From contig NZ_JBFBLC010000010.1 in assembly GCF_040702505.1 (NCBI RefSeq), positions 1-64,000 of the forward strand: 64,000 bases of DNA, read 5' to 3'. The translations under genes were made by a program, and so were the position numbers. How positions within the stretch are numbered: position 1 is the stretch's first letter; every line of letters begins with the position of its first letter. This DNA is from Terrabacter sp040702505. Lineage in GTDB: Bacteria > Actinomycetota > Actinomycetes > Actinomycetales > Dermatophilaceae. Shown in pieces: positions 33,603 to 43,170 of the stretch. The notes under the pieces were generated by a model. That model was not told where the DNA came from. It did no database searches and was given only the letters and a program-made list of their open reading frames with translations.

Positions 33603-34565
33603 GTGGCCCGCGGAGCCATCCCGCCGTCACCGCTGCCTCCGCGTCACGGCGTCGACGCCCAGCGCTTCCGGATGCCGCAGCACGGCCCGTGGGCCTCGCT
33701 GCGGGACCATCTCGTGGAACGCCTCGCGCCGGGACTGACGGTGGAGCAGGTCGACCGCATGCTGGCAGACGGCGCGTTCGTCGACGGCTCCGGGACTCCC
33801 GTGCGCCCCGACGCGCCCTTCGTGCCGCGGGCGGCCGTGTGGGCCCACCGGGACCTTCCCGACGAGGTGGCCCACCCGGAGCCGCCGGTCGTGCTGCACC
33901 GGGACGAGCGGATCGTCGTCGTCGACAAGCCGCACGCCATGGCGACGATGCCGCGGGGCCGCCACGTCGTGCAGAGCGCCCTGGCCCGCACCCGCGTGGT
34001 GACCGGGCTGCACCGCCTGGGCCCGGCGCACCGGCTCGACCGCCCGACCGCCGGTGTGCTGCTCTTCACCACCGAGCAGCGGTGGCGCGGGGCCTACCAG
34101 CGCATCTTCGCCGAGGGGCTGGTGCACAAGGAGTACCTCGCGGTGGCGCCGGTCCGGCCCGACCTCGCACTGCCCCTCGTGCGTCGCACCCACCTCGTCA
34201 AGGAGCACGGCACCCACCAGGCGCGCGAGGTGGAGGGGGCGCCGCCCAACGCCGAGACGCTCGTGGAGCTGCTCGACACCGTCCCGGACGCCGGGTGTGA
34301 GGGAGCCGACCTCGGGCTCTACCGCCTGACGCCGCGCACCGGCCGCACCCACCAGCTGCGGTGCCAGCTGCACGGCCTCGGCATCCCCATCGTCGACGAC
34401 CCGCTCTACCCGGTCGAACGCGACGTGCCCGCCGACGACTTCCGCTCGCCCCTGCAGCTGCTGGCGGCCGTCCTCGCCTTCGATGACCCCGTGGACGGCA
34501 CGCCGCGCCGGTTCGTCAGCCGGCGCCGGTTGGGTGCCTGGCCCGGCCCCTGGCCGGCCTTCTGA
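33603..34565 (+). CDS. RluA-family pseudouridine synthase
   Basis: 320 residues from GTG 33603, immediately after the previous stop. The catalytic motif is AHRLDRPTAGVLLF, with IVVVDKPHAMATMP before it and TGRTHQLRCQLHGLG after it. It lacks a clear S4 domain but has about 90 preceding residues. This is a second, distinct pseudouridine synthase in the window, closer to the RluA/YlyB-like actinobacterial group. Target RNA is unknown. Confidence 0.88.
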   Translation: MARGAIPPSPLPPRHGVDAQRFRMPQHGPWASLRDHLVERLAPGLTVEQVDRMLADGAFVDGSGTPVRPDAPFVPRAAVWAHRDLPDEVAHPEPPVVLHRDERIVVVDKPHAMATMPRGRHVVQSALARTRVVTGLHRLGPAHRLDRPTAGVLLFTTEQRWRGAYQRIFAEGLVHKEYLAVAPVRPDLALPLVRRTHLVKEHGTHQAREVEGAPPNAETLVELLDTVPDAGCEGADLGLYRLTPRTGRTHQLRCQLHGLGIPIVDDPLYPVERDVPADDFRSPLQLLAAVLAFDDPVDGTPRRFVSRRRLGAWPGPWPAF

Positions 34566-34699
34566 ACTCGGAGGACCCCCACAGGCGCCGTTCATGCCCC
34601 GTTCAGGAGGCCGTGCTCGTCTCGACGCGCGCACGTCGGTCCTGACGTCTAGGGTGACGCCCAGACCGAGCGGAGGAGCCGGTCCCAGGGAGGAAGCAC

Positions 34700-37600
34700 A
34701 TGCGTCAACATCGTCCTGCCCTGCGCCGGGTCGCCGCGGTCACCACCGCTGCTCTCGCCGTGGGCATCACCCCCTTCGTCGCGGCTGCGCCGGCCTCGGC
34801 GGCGGCCCCGACGGAGCTGTTCATCAGCGAGTACGTCGAGGGCACGAGCAACAACAAGGCGCTCGAGATCTACAACGGCACAGGCGGGCCCGTCGACCTG
34901 CATGGCGGCGACTACGACGTGCAGGTCTTTGCCAACGGCGCGACCTCCGCCACCAACACCATCAAGCTGGACGGCACGGTCGCCAATGGCGACGTCTTCG
35001 TCCTGGCCAACCCCTCGGCGGTCGCCGCGGTGCTGTCGCAGGCCGACCAGCAGAGCGGGAGCGCCAACTGGAACGGCGACGACGCCGTGGTGCTGCGCAA
35101 GGGCGGCGCGGTCCTCGACGTGCTCGGCCAGGTCGGCTTCCGACCCGCGACCGAGTGGGGCTCGGGCCTGACCTCGACCGCCGACAACACCCTGCGTCGC
35201 AAGCCGTCCGTCACCGCGGGTGACAGCAACGGCACGGACGCCTTCGACCCGGCCGTGCAGTGGGACGGCTACGCCGTCGACACCTTCGACGGCCTCGGCA
35301 GCCACACCGTCGACGGCGGCCCCGCGGCCGACGTCGCGCCCGCCGTCACCTCGACGACCCCCGCCGACGGCGCCTCCAGCGTGGCCGTCGACGCCAGCCC
35401 GACCGTCACGTTCTCCGAGCCTGTCGACGTCGCAGGCGGCGCCTTCTCGCTCGTCTGCTCGATCTCGGGCGCCAAGACCCTCACCGTCACCGGTGGACCC
35501 ACGACCTTCACGCTCGACCCGTCCAAGGACTTCGCGCTCGGTGACGCCTGCACGCTGACCGTGTCAGCGGCAGCGGTGAGCGACCAGGACGCCATCGACC
35601 CGCCGGACACCCTGCCCGCCGACGTCGTCGTGCGGTTCTCGGTGCCCGCCACCAACCCATGCGAAGCGGCCACCACGCCGATCTACGCGATCCAGGGCAG
35701 CGGCGACACCGCGGCCGTCACCGGCTCCGTCACGACGCGCGGCGTGGTCGTCGGCGACTACGAGGGCCCGTCCCCGGCGCTGCGCGGCTTCTACATCCAG
35801 GACCCCACCGGTGACGGCAACCCCGCCACCTCCGACGGCATCTTCGTCTTCGAGGGCAGCAACGCCGACACCGTCAAGGTCGGCGACCTCGTCACCGTCA
35901 AGGGCAACGCCGGAGAGAACCAGGGCCAGACGCAGGTCAGTGCCAGCACCATCACCGTCTGCGGCACCGGCACGGTCGCCCCGACGGAGGTCCGGTTCCC
36001 GGTCGCCTCCCCGACGGCCCTCGAGCGCTACGAGGGCATGCTCGTCACGCTCCCGCAGCAGATGAGCGTCACCGAGCACTACCAGCTCGGCCGCTTCGGC
36101 CAGGTCACGCTCTCGCAGGGTGGCCGGCTCGAGCAGCCGACCAACGTCGTGGCCCCCGGAGCCCCCGCGGCTGCGCTCCAGGCCGACAACGACCTGCGCA
36201 AGATCGTCCTCGACGACACCACCCAGGCCCAGAACGTCGACCCTGTCCCCTTCGGGCGCGGGGGGCAGCCGCTCTCGGCAGCCAACACCCTGCGCGGCGG
36301 CGACACCGTCACCAACCTGACCGGCGTGCTCACGTACACGTGGGGCGGCAACTCGGCCAGCCCCAACGCGTACCGCATCCGGCCCGCCACGGCTGACGCG
36401 AAGGTGAACTTCGAGCCCACCAACCTGCGCCCGTCCACGCCGCCGGCCGTCGGCGGCCACACCCGGGTGGTGGGCATGAACCTGCTCAACTTCTTCAACA
36501 CCCTCGACACCACCGGCAACAACTGCAAGGGCGGGCTGACCGGTGACGTCATGGACTGCCGCGGCGCCAACACCGCCGCGGAGTTCGACCGCCAGTGGCA
36601 CAAGACGGTCTCGGCCGTCTCGGGCACGGGCGCCGATGTCGTCGCGTTCATGGAGATGGAGAACGACGGCTACGGGGTCGACAGCGCCGAGCGATTCCTC
36701 GTCGACAAGCTCAACGCGAAGGACGGAGCCGGGACCTGGGCGTTCATCGACGCCGATGCCCGCACCGGCCAGGTCGATGCCCTCGGCAACGACGCGATCA
36801 AGGTCGGCATGCTCTACAAGCCGGCCGCGGTGACACCGGTCGGCACGACCGCCGCGCTGAACTCGACGGCGTTCGTCAACGGTGGCGACCCGGCCCCGCG
36901 CAACCGCCCGTCGCTCGCGCAGGCCTTCCGCGACAACACCACGGGCGGCACGTTCGTCGCCGTCGCCGACCACCTCAAGAGCAAGGGCAGCGCGTGCAGC
37001 GTGCCGGACGCCGGTGACGGCCAGGGCAACTGCAACGCCGTCCGCGTCCGCTCGGCCCAGCTGCTCGCCGACTGGCTGGCGAGCGACCCGACCGGCACGG
37101 GTGACCCCGACGTCCTCATCCTCGGCGACATGAACTCCTACGCCAAGGAGGACCCGATCACCACGCTCGAGAAGGCCGGCTATGCCAACCTCATCGAGAA
37201 GCTCAGCGGGCGCGAGGCGTACTCCTACGCCTTCGACGGGCAGTGGGGCTACCTCGACCACGCGCTCGGTTCGGCGTCGATCAGCAGCCAGGTGACCGGA
37301 GTCGGCGACTGGCACGTCAACGCGGACGAACCGGCGATCCTCGACTACAACACCGAGTTCAAGACGCCGGGTCAGGTGGCGAGCCTCTACGCGCCCGACC
37401 AGTTCCGCATCTCCGACCACGACCCCGTGGTCGTCGGCCTCGACCTGACCAACGCCGCACCGGTTGTCGGCACCGTCACTGGGCCCTCGTCGGCCGTCTC
37501 GGTCGGCGCCCCGGTCAGTGTCGACGCCACCTTCACCGACGCCGACACGCTCGACAGCCACACGGCCTCGGTGCAGTGGGGTGACGGCTCGACGTCGGTC

Positions 37601-38116
37601 GGCACCGTGAGCGGTGACGCCGTCAGCGGCCGTCACGTCTACTCGGCGGCCGGCGTCTACACCGTCACCGTCACGGTGAAGGACCAGTGGGGCAACTCGG
37701 GCACCGGCACCACCACCGTGGTCGTCTACGACCGAGCCGCCGGGTTCCTCACCGGCGGCGGCTGGTTCGTCTCGCCCAAGGGTGCCGTCGCCGGTTCGCC
37801 CTCGCTGACCGGCAAGGCGGAGTTCAGCGTCTCGGCCAAGTACGCCACGGGGGCGGAGCGCCCGGACGGGTCCCTGACGCTGACGACGCCGGGGCTGGCG
37901 CTCGCCTCCACGGGACTCGACTGGCTGGTCGTGTCCCATGGGACCGCACGGCTCGCCGGGCCCGCGACCGTCGGCGGGGTTCCCGGCTACCGCTTCGAGG
38001 CGACCGCGACCGATGCGGCGACCGACATGCTGGGCGTCGTCGTCCGTGACTCGGCCGGCGCCGTCGTCTACGACAGCGGGAGCCAGCGGGTCCAGGGTCA
38101 GGTCAAACTCCACTGA
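34700..38116 (+). CDS. Secreted multidomain nuclease (lamin-tail, OB, EEP nuclease, PKD)
   Basis: 1138 residues with a signal peptide (basic start, hydrophobic core, ASAAAP cleavage region near 35). The domain order is: lamin-tail domain from ELFISEYVEGTSNNKALEIYNG; a bacterial Ig-like domain (about 160-255); an OB-like domain (about 325-460). An ExeM/NucH-type endonuclease/exonuclease/phosphatase domain follows (about 585-915), with MNLLNFFN, MEMEND, ADHLKSKG, LGDMNSY and SDHDPVVVG. A PKD domain (about 920-1010) and a final GGGWFVSPKGA region end the protein. It should degrade extracellular DNA. No LPXTG or anchor helix is seen, so it is probably released. GGGAGG precedes the ATG. Confidence 0.88.
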   Translation: MRQHRPALRRVAAVTTAALAVGITPFVAAAPASAAAPTELFISEYVEGTSNNKALEIYNGTGGPVDLHGGDYDVQVFANGATSATNTIKLDGTVANGDVFVLANPSAVAAVLSQADQQSGSANWNGDDAVVLRKGGAVLDVLGQVGFRPATEWGSGLTSTADNTLRRKPSVTAGDSNGTDAFDPAVQWDGYAVDTFDGLGSHTVDGGPAADVAPAVTSTTPADGASSVAVDASPTVTFSEPVDVAGGAFSLVCSISGAKTLTVTGGPTTFTLDPSKDFALGDACTLTVSAAAVSDQDAIDPPDTLPADVVVRFSVPATNPCEAATTPIYAIQGSGDTAAVTGSVTTRGVVVGDYEGPSPALRGFYIQDPTGDGNPATSDGIFVFEGSNADTVKVGDLVTVKGNAGENQGQTQVSASTITVCGTGTVAPTEVRFPVASPTALERYEGMLVTLPQQMSVTEHYQLGRFGQVTLSQGGRLEQPTNVVAPGAPAAALQADNDLRKIVLDDTTQAQNVDPVPFGRGGQPLSAANTLRGGDTVTNLTGVLTYTWGGNSASPNAYRIRPATADAKVNFEPTNLRPSTPPAVGGHTRVVGMNLLNFFNTLDTTGNNCKGGLTGDVMDCRGANTAAEFDRQWHKTVSAVSGTGADVVAFMEMENDGYGVDSAERFLVDKLNAKDGAGTWAFIDADARTGQVDALGNDAIKVGMLYKPAAVTPVGTTAALNSTAFVNGGDPAPRNRPSLAQAFRDNTTGGTFVAVADHLKSKGSACSVPDAGDGQGNCNAVRVRSAQLLADWLASDPTGTGDPDVLILGDMNSYAKEDPITTLEKAGYANLIEKLSGREAYSYAFDGQWGYLDHALGSASISSQVTGVGDWHVNADEPAILDYNTEFKTPGQVASLYAPDQFRISDHDPVVVGLDLTNAAPVVGTVTGPSSAVSVGAPVSVDATFTDADTLDSHTASVQWGDGSTSVGTVSGDAVSGRHVYSAAGVYTVTVTVKDQWGNSGTGTTTVVVYDRAAGFLTGGGWFVSPKGAVAGSPSLTGKAEFSVSAKYATGAERPDGSLTLTTPGLALASTGLDWLVVSHGTARLAGPATVGGVPGYRFEATATDAATDMLGVVVRDSAGAVVYDSGSQRVQGQVKLH

Positions 38117-38137
38117 CCATTCGCGCAACGGCACCGG

Positions 38138-38171
38138 ACGGCGCCCGGCGGGATCTCCCGCCGGGCGCCGT
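38138..38171 (+). terminator. Terminator after the secreted nuclease gene
   Basis: 16-base arms (38138-38153 with 38156-38171) are perfectly complementary around a central TC, so the real loop is a few bases larger. It sits 21 bp after the stop. Confidence 0.85.
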
Positions 38172-38192
38172 CTGCTGACCGACGGGGGTCCG

Positions 38193-38198
38193 TAGAGT
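38193..38198 (+). promoter_or_regulatory. -10 box of a leaderless peptidase transcript
   Basis: TAGAGT is followed by seven bases and ATG 38206. The upstream GTG 38197 would lie inside the -10 box, which argues for the ATG. Confidence 0.55.
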
Positions 38199-38205
38199 GA
38201 GCCGA

Positions 38206-40305
38206 ATGCAGCAACCTCCGACCGCCAGGCGCGATCCCGTCGTCCGCGAGCACCACGGCGACCGCTTCGAGGACCCGTACGCGTGGATGGCCGACCGCGA
38301 CTCGCCGGAGCTGCGCGAGCTGCTCGTCGCCGAGAACGCCTACGCCACCGAGCGCACCGAGCACCTGCGTCCCCTGGCGGAGCAGGTCTTCGAGGAGTTC
38401 CGATCCCGCATCGAGGAGACCGACCTGTCGGTGCCGGTGCGGCACGACCGCTGGTGGTATTACTCGCGCACCGTCGAGGGGGAGCAGTACGCCGTCGAGG
38501 CGCGGGTCGCGGTGGCCGAACACCCGCAGCGTCCGGCCCTCGACGCCGGCCGTCCCCCGGCGGGCGAGGAGGTCCTGCTCGACCAAAACGAGGAGGGCCG
38601 CGACCACGAGTTCTTCGCCGTGGGCGCCAGCGAGGTCTCGCCTGCCGGCGACCTGCTGGCGTACGCCGTCGACGTCGTCGGTGACGAGCGTTACGACGTG
38701 CGCGTGCGCCGCATCGAGGACGCCGCCGTGCTCGACGACGTCGTCCGGCAGACCGGAGGGTCGCTCGCCTGGTCGCTCGAGGCCCGGCACCTCTTCTACA
38801 CCCGTGTCGACGAGGCGTGGCGGCCATTCCAGGTGTGGCGCCACGAGGTCGGTACGCCGGTCGAGGACGACGTCCTCGTCCACGAGGAGGCCGACGAGCG
38901 CTTCTTCGTCGGCGTCGGCACCTCTCGCGACGACCGGCTCGTCATCATCGCCATCGGCTCGAAGACGACGAGCGAGTTCCGCGTGCTCGATGCCGACGAC
39001 CCGCTCGGCACCCCTCGGGTGGTGGCGGAGCGGCGCCAGGGCGTCGAGTACGACATCGAGCCCTTCGGTGACCAGCTCCTCGTCGTGCACAACGCCCACC
39101 GGGTCAACTTCGAGCTGGCGGTCGCTCCGGTGACCAGCACGTCCGCCGACGACTGGGTGCCCCTGGACGTCACGACCGAGGACGAGTTCGTTACGGGCGC
39201 AGAGGGATTCGACGACTTCATCGCTGTCTCCCTGCGTCGCGAGGGCGGCACCGGCATCCGGGTGGTGCTGCGAGACCCGGATGCGCCCAACGGCCTGGGG
39301 GAGGCGCACGACGTCGCGGTGGGCGAGCCGATCGGCACCCTGCACGTCGGCGTCAACCCGGAGGCGAGCACGCCCACGCTCCAGGTCGTCCACGAGTCGC
39401 TGGTCACACCGCGAACAGTGCAGGACTACGACGTGCGCTCGCGCAGCTTCACGCTGCTCAAGCAGCAGCACGTCCGTGGCGACGTCGACCTGGGCCGCTA
39501 CGTCCAACGACGAGAGTGGGCGACGGCCCCCGACGGCACCCGGATCCCGCTCTCCGTCGTCCACCGTCGCGACATCGCCTCCGACGGCACGGCCCCGGGG
39601 CTGCTGCACGCCTACGGGGCCTACGGCATCTCGAGCGACCCGTGGTTCTCGGTGCTGCGCCTCTCGCTGCTCGATCGGGGCTGGGTGTTCGCCATCGCGC
39701 ACGTGCGGGGCGGCTCCGAGATGGGGCGCTCCTGGTACGACGACGGCAAGCTCGGAGCCAAGCCCAACACGTTCACCGACTTCGTCGCCTGCGCCGACCA
39801 CCTCGTCGAGACCGGGACCGTGGCACCCGATCGCCTTGCTGCAGAAGGCGGCTCGGCGGGCGGCCTGCTCATGGGTGCGGTTGTGAACCTCGCGCCCGAG
39901 CGCTTCCGGTTCGTGCACGCGCAGGTGCCCTTCGTCGACGCGCTCACCACCGTGCTCGACCCGAGCCTGCCGCTCACGGTCGTCGAGTGGGAGGAGTGGG
40001 GCAACCCGCTCGAGGACCCCACGGCATACGCCCTCATGAAGTCCTACACCCCCTACGAGAACGTGCGGCCGGCACGGCACCCGAGCCTCCTGGTCACGGC
40101 CGGTCTCGACGACACCCGCGTCTACGTCACTGAGCCGGCCAAGTGGGTGGCCGCGCTGCGCCACGCGGACCTCGACGTCGCGGACCCCCGTCAGATCCTC
40201 TTCCGCACCGAGATGGCCGCGGGGCACGGCGGCCGCTCCGGGCGCTACGACCTGTGGCGCCAGTGGGCTTGGGAGACGGCCGTGCTCATCGACCAGACGT
40301 CGTGA
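38206..40305 (+). CDS. S9 family prolyl oligopeptidase (oligopeptidase B type)
   Basis: 699 residues, normal for the family. It has an N-terminal HGDRFEDPYAWM, a seven-bladed propeller region (about 75-400) and a C-terminal alpha/beta hydrolase. The hydrolase has HAYGAYGISSDPWFS, HVRGGSEMGRSWYD and the catalytic Ser550 in GGSAGG. Asp635/636 in GLDDTRV and His674 in GHGGRSGR complete the triad. Oligopeptidase B cuts short peptides after basic residues. No signal peptide is seen, so it is cytoplasmic unless released by lysis. It converges on the endonuclease gene. Confidence 0.92.
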   Translation: MQQPPTARRDPVVREHHGDRFEDPYAWMADRDSPELRELLVAENAYATERTEHLRPLAEQVFEEFRSRIEETDLSVPVRHDRWWYYSRTVEGEQYAVEARVAVAEHPQRPALDAGRPPAGEEVLLDQNEEGRDHEFFAVGASEVSPAGDLLAYAVDVVGDERYDVRVRRIEDAAVLDDVVRQTGGSLAWSLEARHLFYTRVDEAWRPFQVWRHEVGTPVEDDVLVHEEADERFFVGVGTSRDDRLVIIAIGSKTTSEFRVLDADDPLGTPRVVAERRQGVEYDIEPFGDQLLVVHNAHRVNFELAVAPVTSTSADDWVPLDVTTEDEFVTGAEGFDDFIAVSLRREGGTGIRVVLRDPDAPNGLGEAHDVAVGEPIGTLHVGVNPEASTPTLQVVHESLVTPRTVQDYDVRSRSFTLLKQQHVRGDVDLGRYVQRREWATAPDGTRIPLSVVHRRDIASDGTAPGLLHAYGAYGISSDPWFSVLRLSLLDRGWVFAIAHVRGGSEMGRSWYDDGKLGAKPNTFTDFVACADHLVETGTVAPDRLAAEGGSAGGLLMGAVVNLAPERFRFVHAQVPFVDALTTVLDPSLPLTVVEWEEWGNPLEDPTAYALMKSYTPYENVRPARHPSLLVTAGLDDTRVYVTEPAKWVAALRHADLDVADPRQILFRTEMAAGHGGRSGRYDLWRQWAWETAVLIDQTS

Positions 40306-40335
40306 GCGCGGCCGCCGGCCGGCACGGTCCTCCGG

Positions 40336-41583
40336 TCAGGACCCGTAGATCGCGGTGACCCACTCGGGGTGGTCGACGAAGGGGTTCCGGTTGTGCTGCC
40401 AGGTGTCGAAGATGACCTGGTTGCGGCGCTTCTCGAAGGCGTCGGGCGGGTCCTGCAGGTTCCACTGCTTGAGCACCGAGATCTTGCCGATGTAGGGGGC
40501 CGTGCCGTTGCCGACGACGTCGTCCGGCTCGAGGTCGGGGAAGCCGTCACCGCCGTCCCAGCGCACCGCCATGTAGAAGATCATCCGGGCGACGTCGCCC
40601 TTGACGGCGTCGCGCGGCTCGAAGGAGTCGACGTCGCTGCGGCAGCCGGTGCACTGGGCGACGGCTGTGCCGCCGTTGTCGAAGTCGAGGTTGCCGCGAG
40701 TGCTGTTGACGGTGACGTCCTCCGGCCGCAGGTGGTGCACGTCGGTGCCGGGCCCGTTGGCGGTGCCGAAGTTGCCGTGGCTCTTGGCCCAGACGTGCTC
40801 GCGGTTCCACTGGTCGACGCCGCCGCCGTTGTCGGACTTGGCGATCGAGCGGCCGGAGTAGACCTCGATGACGTTGTTCGCGTTGGCCGGGTCCTGGTCG
40901 GTGTCCTTGAGCGCCGTCCAGACCTGGTCGTAGCTCAGTGTCGTGACGCCGCTCGAGATGATGCGGTGCAGCTCGGCGTGCAGGGCGGTGCCCGTCTTGC
41001 CGATGGCGGAGGCATAGTAGGTGGAGTCGTAGGGGTTCGTGGTCCCGGTCGGGACAGGGCTGGTGCTGGTGGCGCTCGTCGGGCTGGTGCTGGTCGACGT
41101 GCCGCTGAACGCGAAGGCGGTCGTGGACGTCATGCCGGGGTGCGAGAAGTACGCGGACAGCACACCCGTGACGTCGAGCTGGCGGCCCATGAGCGACGGG
41201 TTGCTCTTCAGCCCCCAGGACGCGCGGGACGCCGAGGGGATCTGGACGTAGAGCATGCGGCTCGTCGACGTCTCCGTGGGCGAGTCGGCGATGGCCAGCG
41301 CGTAGTCGTTGGGGAAGTCGCTCCGCACGACGGTGCTCGTGGCGGTGGGCTGGCCCACGACGTAGCCGCGGACCGTGGCGCTCTGGCTGCTCTGGGAGCC
41401 GATCGCCTGCGAGACGGTGAGTGGCGCGACGACCGCGAGTGCGGGCGCGGCCGCGCGGGGGAGTGGCAGCGCCGAGGCCGACGACCCCGCGGCCGTGGTG
41501 AGGGCGACGCTCGGGGGCACGAGGGCCACGGCGAGGCCGGTGACGAAGGCGGCGAGTCGACGCCTGGCGATGACGACGGGCAC
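40336..41583 (-). CDS. Secreted endonuclease I family protein
   Basis: 415 residues from GTG 41583, with AGGAGA just upstream on the minus strand. The signal peptide is visible (RRRLAAFVTGLAVALVPPSVALTT). Then come an OB-like domain of DUF6359 type (about 45-160), a Ser/Thr/Pro linker and an endonuclease I domain with QWNREHVWAKSHGNFG and TDVHHLRPEDVTVNSTRGNLDFD. The histidine cluster in these motifs is the beta-beta-alpha metal active site. It should cut extracellular nucleic acids non-specifically. The longer in-frame ORF to 41640 lacks a signal-peptide-compatible start. Confidence 0.9.
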   Translation of the reverse strand: MPVVIARRRLAAFVTGLAVALVPPSVALTTAAGSSASALPLPRAAAPALAVVAPLTVSQAIGSQSSQSATVRGYVVGQPTATSTVVRSDFPNDYALAIADSPTETSTSRMLYVQIPSASRASWGLKSNPSLMGRQLDVTGVLSAYFSHPGMTSTTAFAFSGTSTSTSPTSATSTSPVPTGTTNPYDSTYYASAIGKTGTALHAELHRIISSGVTTLSYDQVWTALKDTDQDPANANNVIEVYSGRSIAKSDNGGGVDQWNREHVWAKSHGNFGTANGPGTDVHHLRPEDVTVNSTRGNLDFDNGGTAVAQCTGCRSDVDSFEPRDAVKGDVARMIFYMAVRWDGGDGFPDLEPDDVVGNGTAPYIGKISVLKQWNLQDPPDAFEKRRNQVIFDTWQHNRNPFVDHPEWVTAIYGS

Positions 41584-41788
41584 GGGTTCTCCTGTCCGAA
41601 GGAAGGTCCGGTGGTGCCGGACGCTCAGCGCCCGGTGCATCGGGCGGCGCTCCGAGCGTGGCGGATGCCGGCTGCGGCCGGGGTCAGTCCTTGGTCTGGC
41701 CTTCGTCTCGGGCGGTTCAGCATTCGGCAGGGCGGGGGCTGCGCCTCCGCCCGCTGAGACCGCGGTCGGCCGGACGCCGGGCGCCTCC

Positions 41789-41794
41789 TAGACT
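41789..41794 (+). promoter_or_regulatory. -10 box of a leaderless his operon transcript
   Basis: TAGACT lies eight bases before ATG 41803. The 219-bp gap to the divergent endonuclease gene shows no leader peptide or attenuator, so the his operon seems to be leaderless. Confidence 0.55.
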
Positions 41795-41802
41795 TGTGAC
41801 CC

Positions 41803-43170
41803 ATGATGTCCTCCCTCGACCTGCGCGGCCGCACCCTCGACGTGCGCCTCCTGCGCCGGGAACTGCCCCGAGCCGAGTTCGACGTCACGGCCGCCCTCGA
41901 GCAGGTGCGGCCGATCTGCGAGGACGTCGAGCATCGCGGCGCCGCGGCGCTGCGCGACCTCGGGGAGCGCTTCGACGGGGTCCGTCCCACGCACCTGCGT
42001 GTCCCGCGGGAGGTGCTCCGGTCGGCCCTCGAGCAGCTCGACCCCGACCTGCGCACGGCTCTCGAGGAGTCGATCCGCCGCGCCCGCCTCGTGCACGCCG
42101 ACCAGCGTCGCACCGACACCACCACCGAGGTCGTCCCCGGCGGGACCGTCGTCGAGCGCTGGGTGCCGGTCGACCGGGTCGGCCTCTACGTCCCCGGCGG
42201 CCTGGCCGTCTACCCGAGCAGCGTGGTCATGAACGTCGTCCCGGCCCAGCTGGCCGAGGTGGGCTCGCTCGCCGTCGCCTCGCCGCCCCAGCGCGAGAAC
42301 ACCGGCGAGTTCGCCGGCTACCCCAACCCGACGATCCTGGCCGCGTGCGAGCTGCTCGGCGTCGACGAGGTGTATGCCGTCGGCGGGGCCCAGGCGGTCG
42401 CCATGTTCGCCCACGGCTTCGTCGACGACGACCCGCAGTGGGGCGAGGTCGAGGGGGAGCGTGTCGTCTGCGACCCGGTGTCGCTCGTGACCGGCCCGGG
42501 CAACATCTGGGTCGTCGCGGCCAAGCGCCTGCTCAAGGGGCTCATCGGCATCGACGCCGAGGCCGGCCCCACCGAGATCGCGATCCTCGCCGACGACTCG
42601 GCCGACCCCGACCACGTCGCGGCCGACCTCGTCAGCCAGGCCGAGCACGACCCCCTGGCGGCCTCGGTCCTCGTCACGGACAGCGAGCAGCTGGCCGACG
42701 ACACCCAGCAGGCGCTCGCCCGACGGGTCGCGGCCACCAAGCACTCCGAGCGTGTCACCGAGGCGCTCGAGGGCACCCAGTCGCGGATCGTGCTCGTCGA
42801 CGACGTCGATGCCGGTCTCGCGGTCGTCAACGCGTATGCCGCCGAGCACCTCGAGATCCAGACGCGCGACGCCGCCGCCGTCGCGGCCCGCGTGCGCAAC
42901 GCGGGGGCCGTCTTCGTCGGTCCGCACAGCCCGGTGAGCCTCGGCGACTACGCCGCCGGCTCCAACCACGTGCTGCCGACCGCTGGATGCGCGATCCACT
43001 CCAGCGGCCTTTCCGTGCAGTCGTTCCTGCGCGGCATCCACGTCGTGACGTACGACGAGCCGGCCCTGCGCGAGGTCGCGCGGCACGTCGTGACCCTCGC
43101 CCAGGCCGAGGACCTGCCGGCCCACGGCGAGGCCGTCACGGCGCGCTTCGGCGACGAGGTGCCTCGGTGA
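41803..43170 (+). CDS. hisD: Histidinol dehydrogenase
   Basis: 455 residues. Signatures include VGLYVPGGLAVYPSSVVMN, YAVGGAQAVAMFA, GPGNIWVVAAKRLL, DAEAGPTEIAILAD and GSNHVLPTAGCAIHSSGLSV. It carries out the last two steps of histidine synthesis (histidinol to histidine, NAD and Zn dependent). It leads hisD-hisC-hisB-hisH, and its stop overlaps hisC as GTGA. Confidence 0.96.
   Translation: MMSSLDLRGRTLDVRLLRRELPRAEFDVTAALEQVRPICEDVEHRGAAALRDLGERFDGVRPTHLRVPREVLRSALEQLDPDLRTALEESIRRARLVHADQRRTDTTTEVVPGGTVVERWVPVDRVGLYVPGGLAVYPSSVVMNVVPAQLAEVGSLAVASPPQRENTGEFAGYPNPTILAACELLGVDEVYAVGGAQAVAMFAHGFVDDDPQWGEVEGERVVCDPVSLVTGPGNIWVVAAKRLLKGLIGIDAEAGPTEIAILADDSADPDHVAADLVSQAEHDPLAASVLVTDSEQLADDTQQALARRVAATKHSERVTEALEGTQSRIVLVDDVDAGLAVVNAYAAEHLEIQTRDAAAVAARVRNAGAVFVGPHSPVSLGDYAAGSNHVLPTAGCAIHSSGLSVQSFLRGIHVVTYDEPALREVARHVVTLAQAEDLPAHGEAVTARFGDEVPR

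Noticed and set aside
35564..38827. 1087-codon minus-strand frame opposite the secreted nuclease gene
   Set aside because: No start context, signal peptide or motif; an antisense shadow.
40306..40335. Terminator between the convergent peptidase and endonuclease genes
   Set aside because: Only a short GCCGGCCGGC-like palindrome is present, too small to call.
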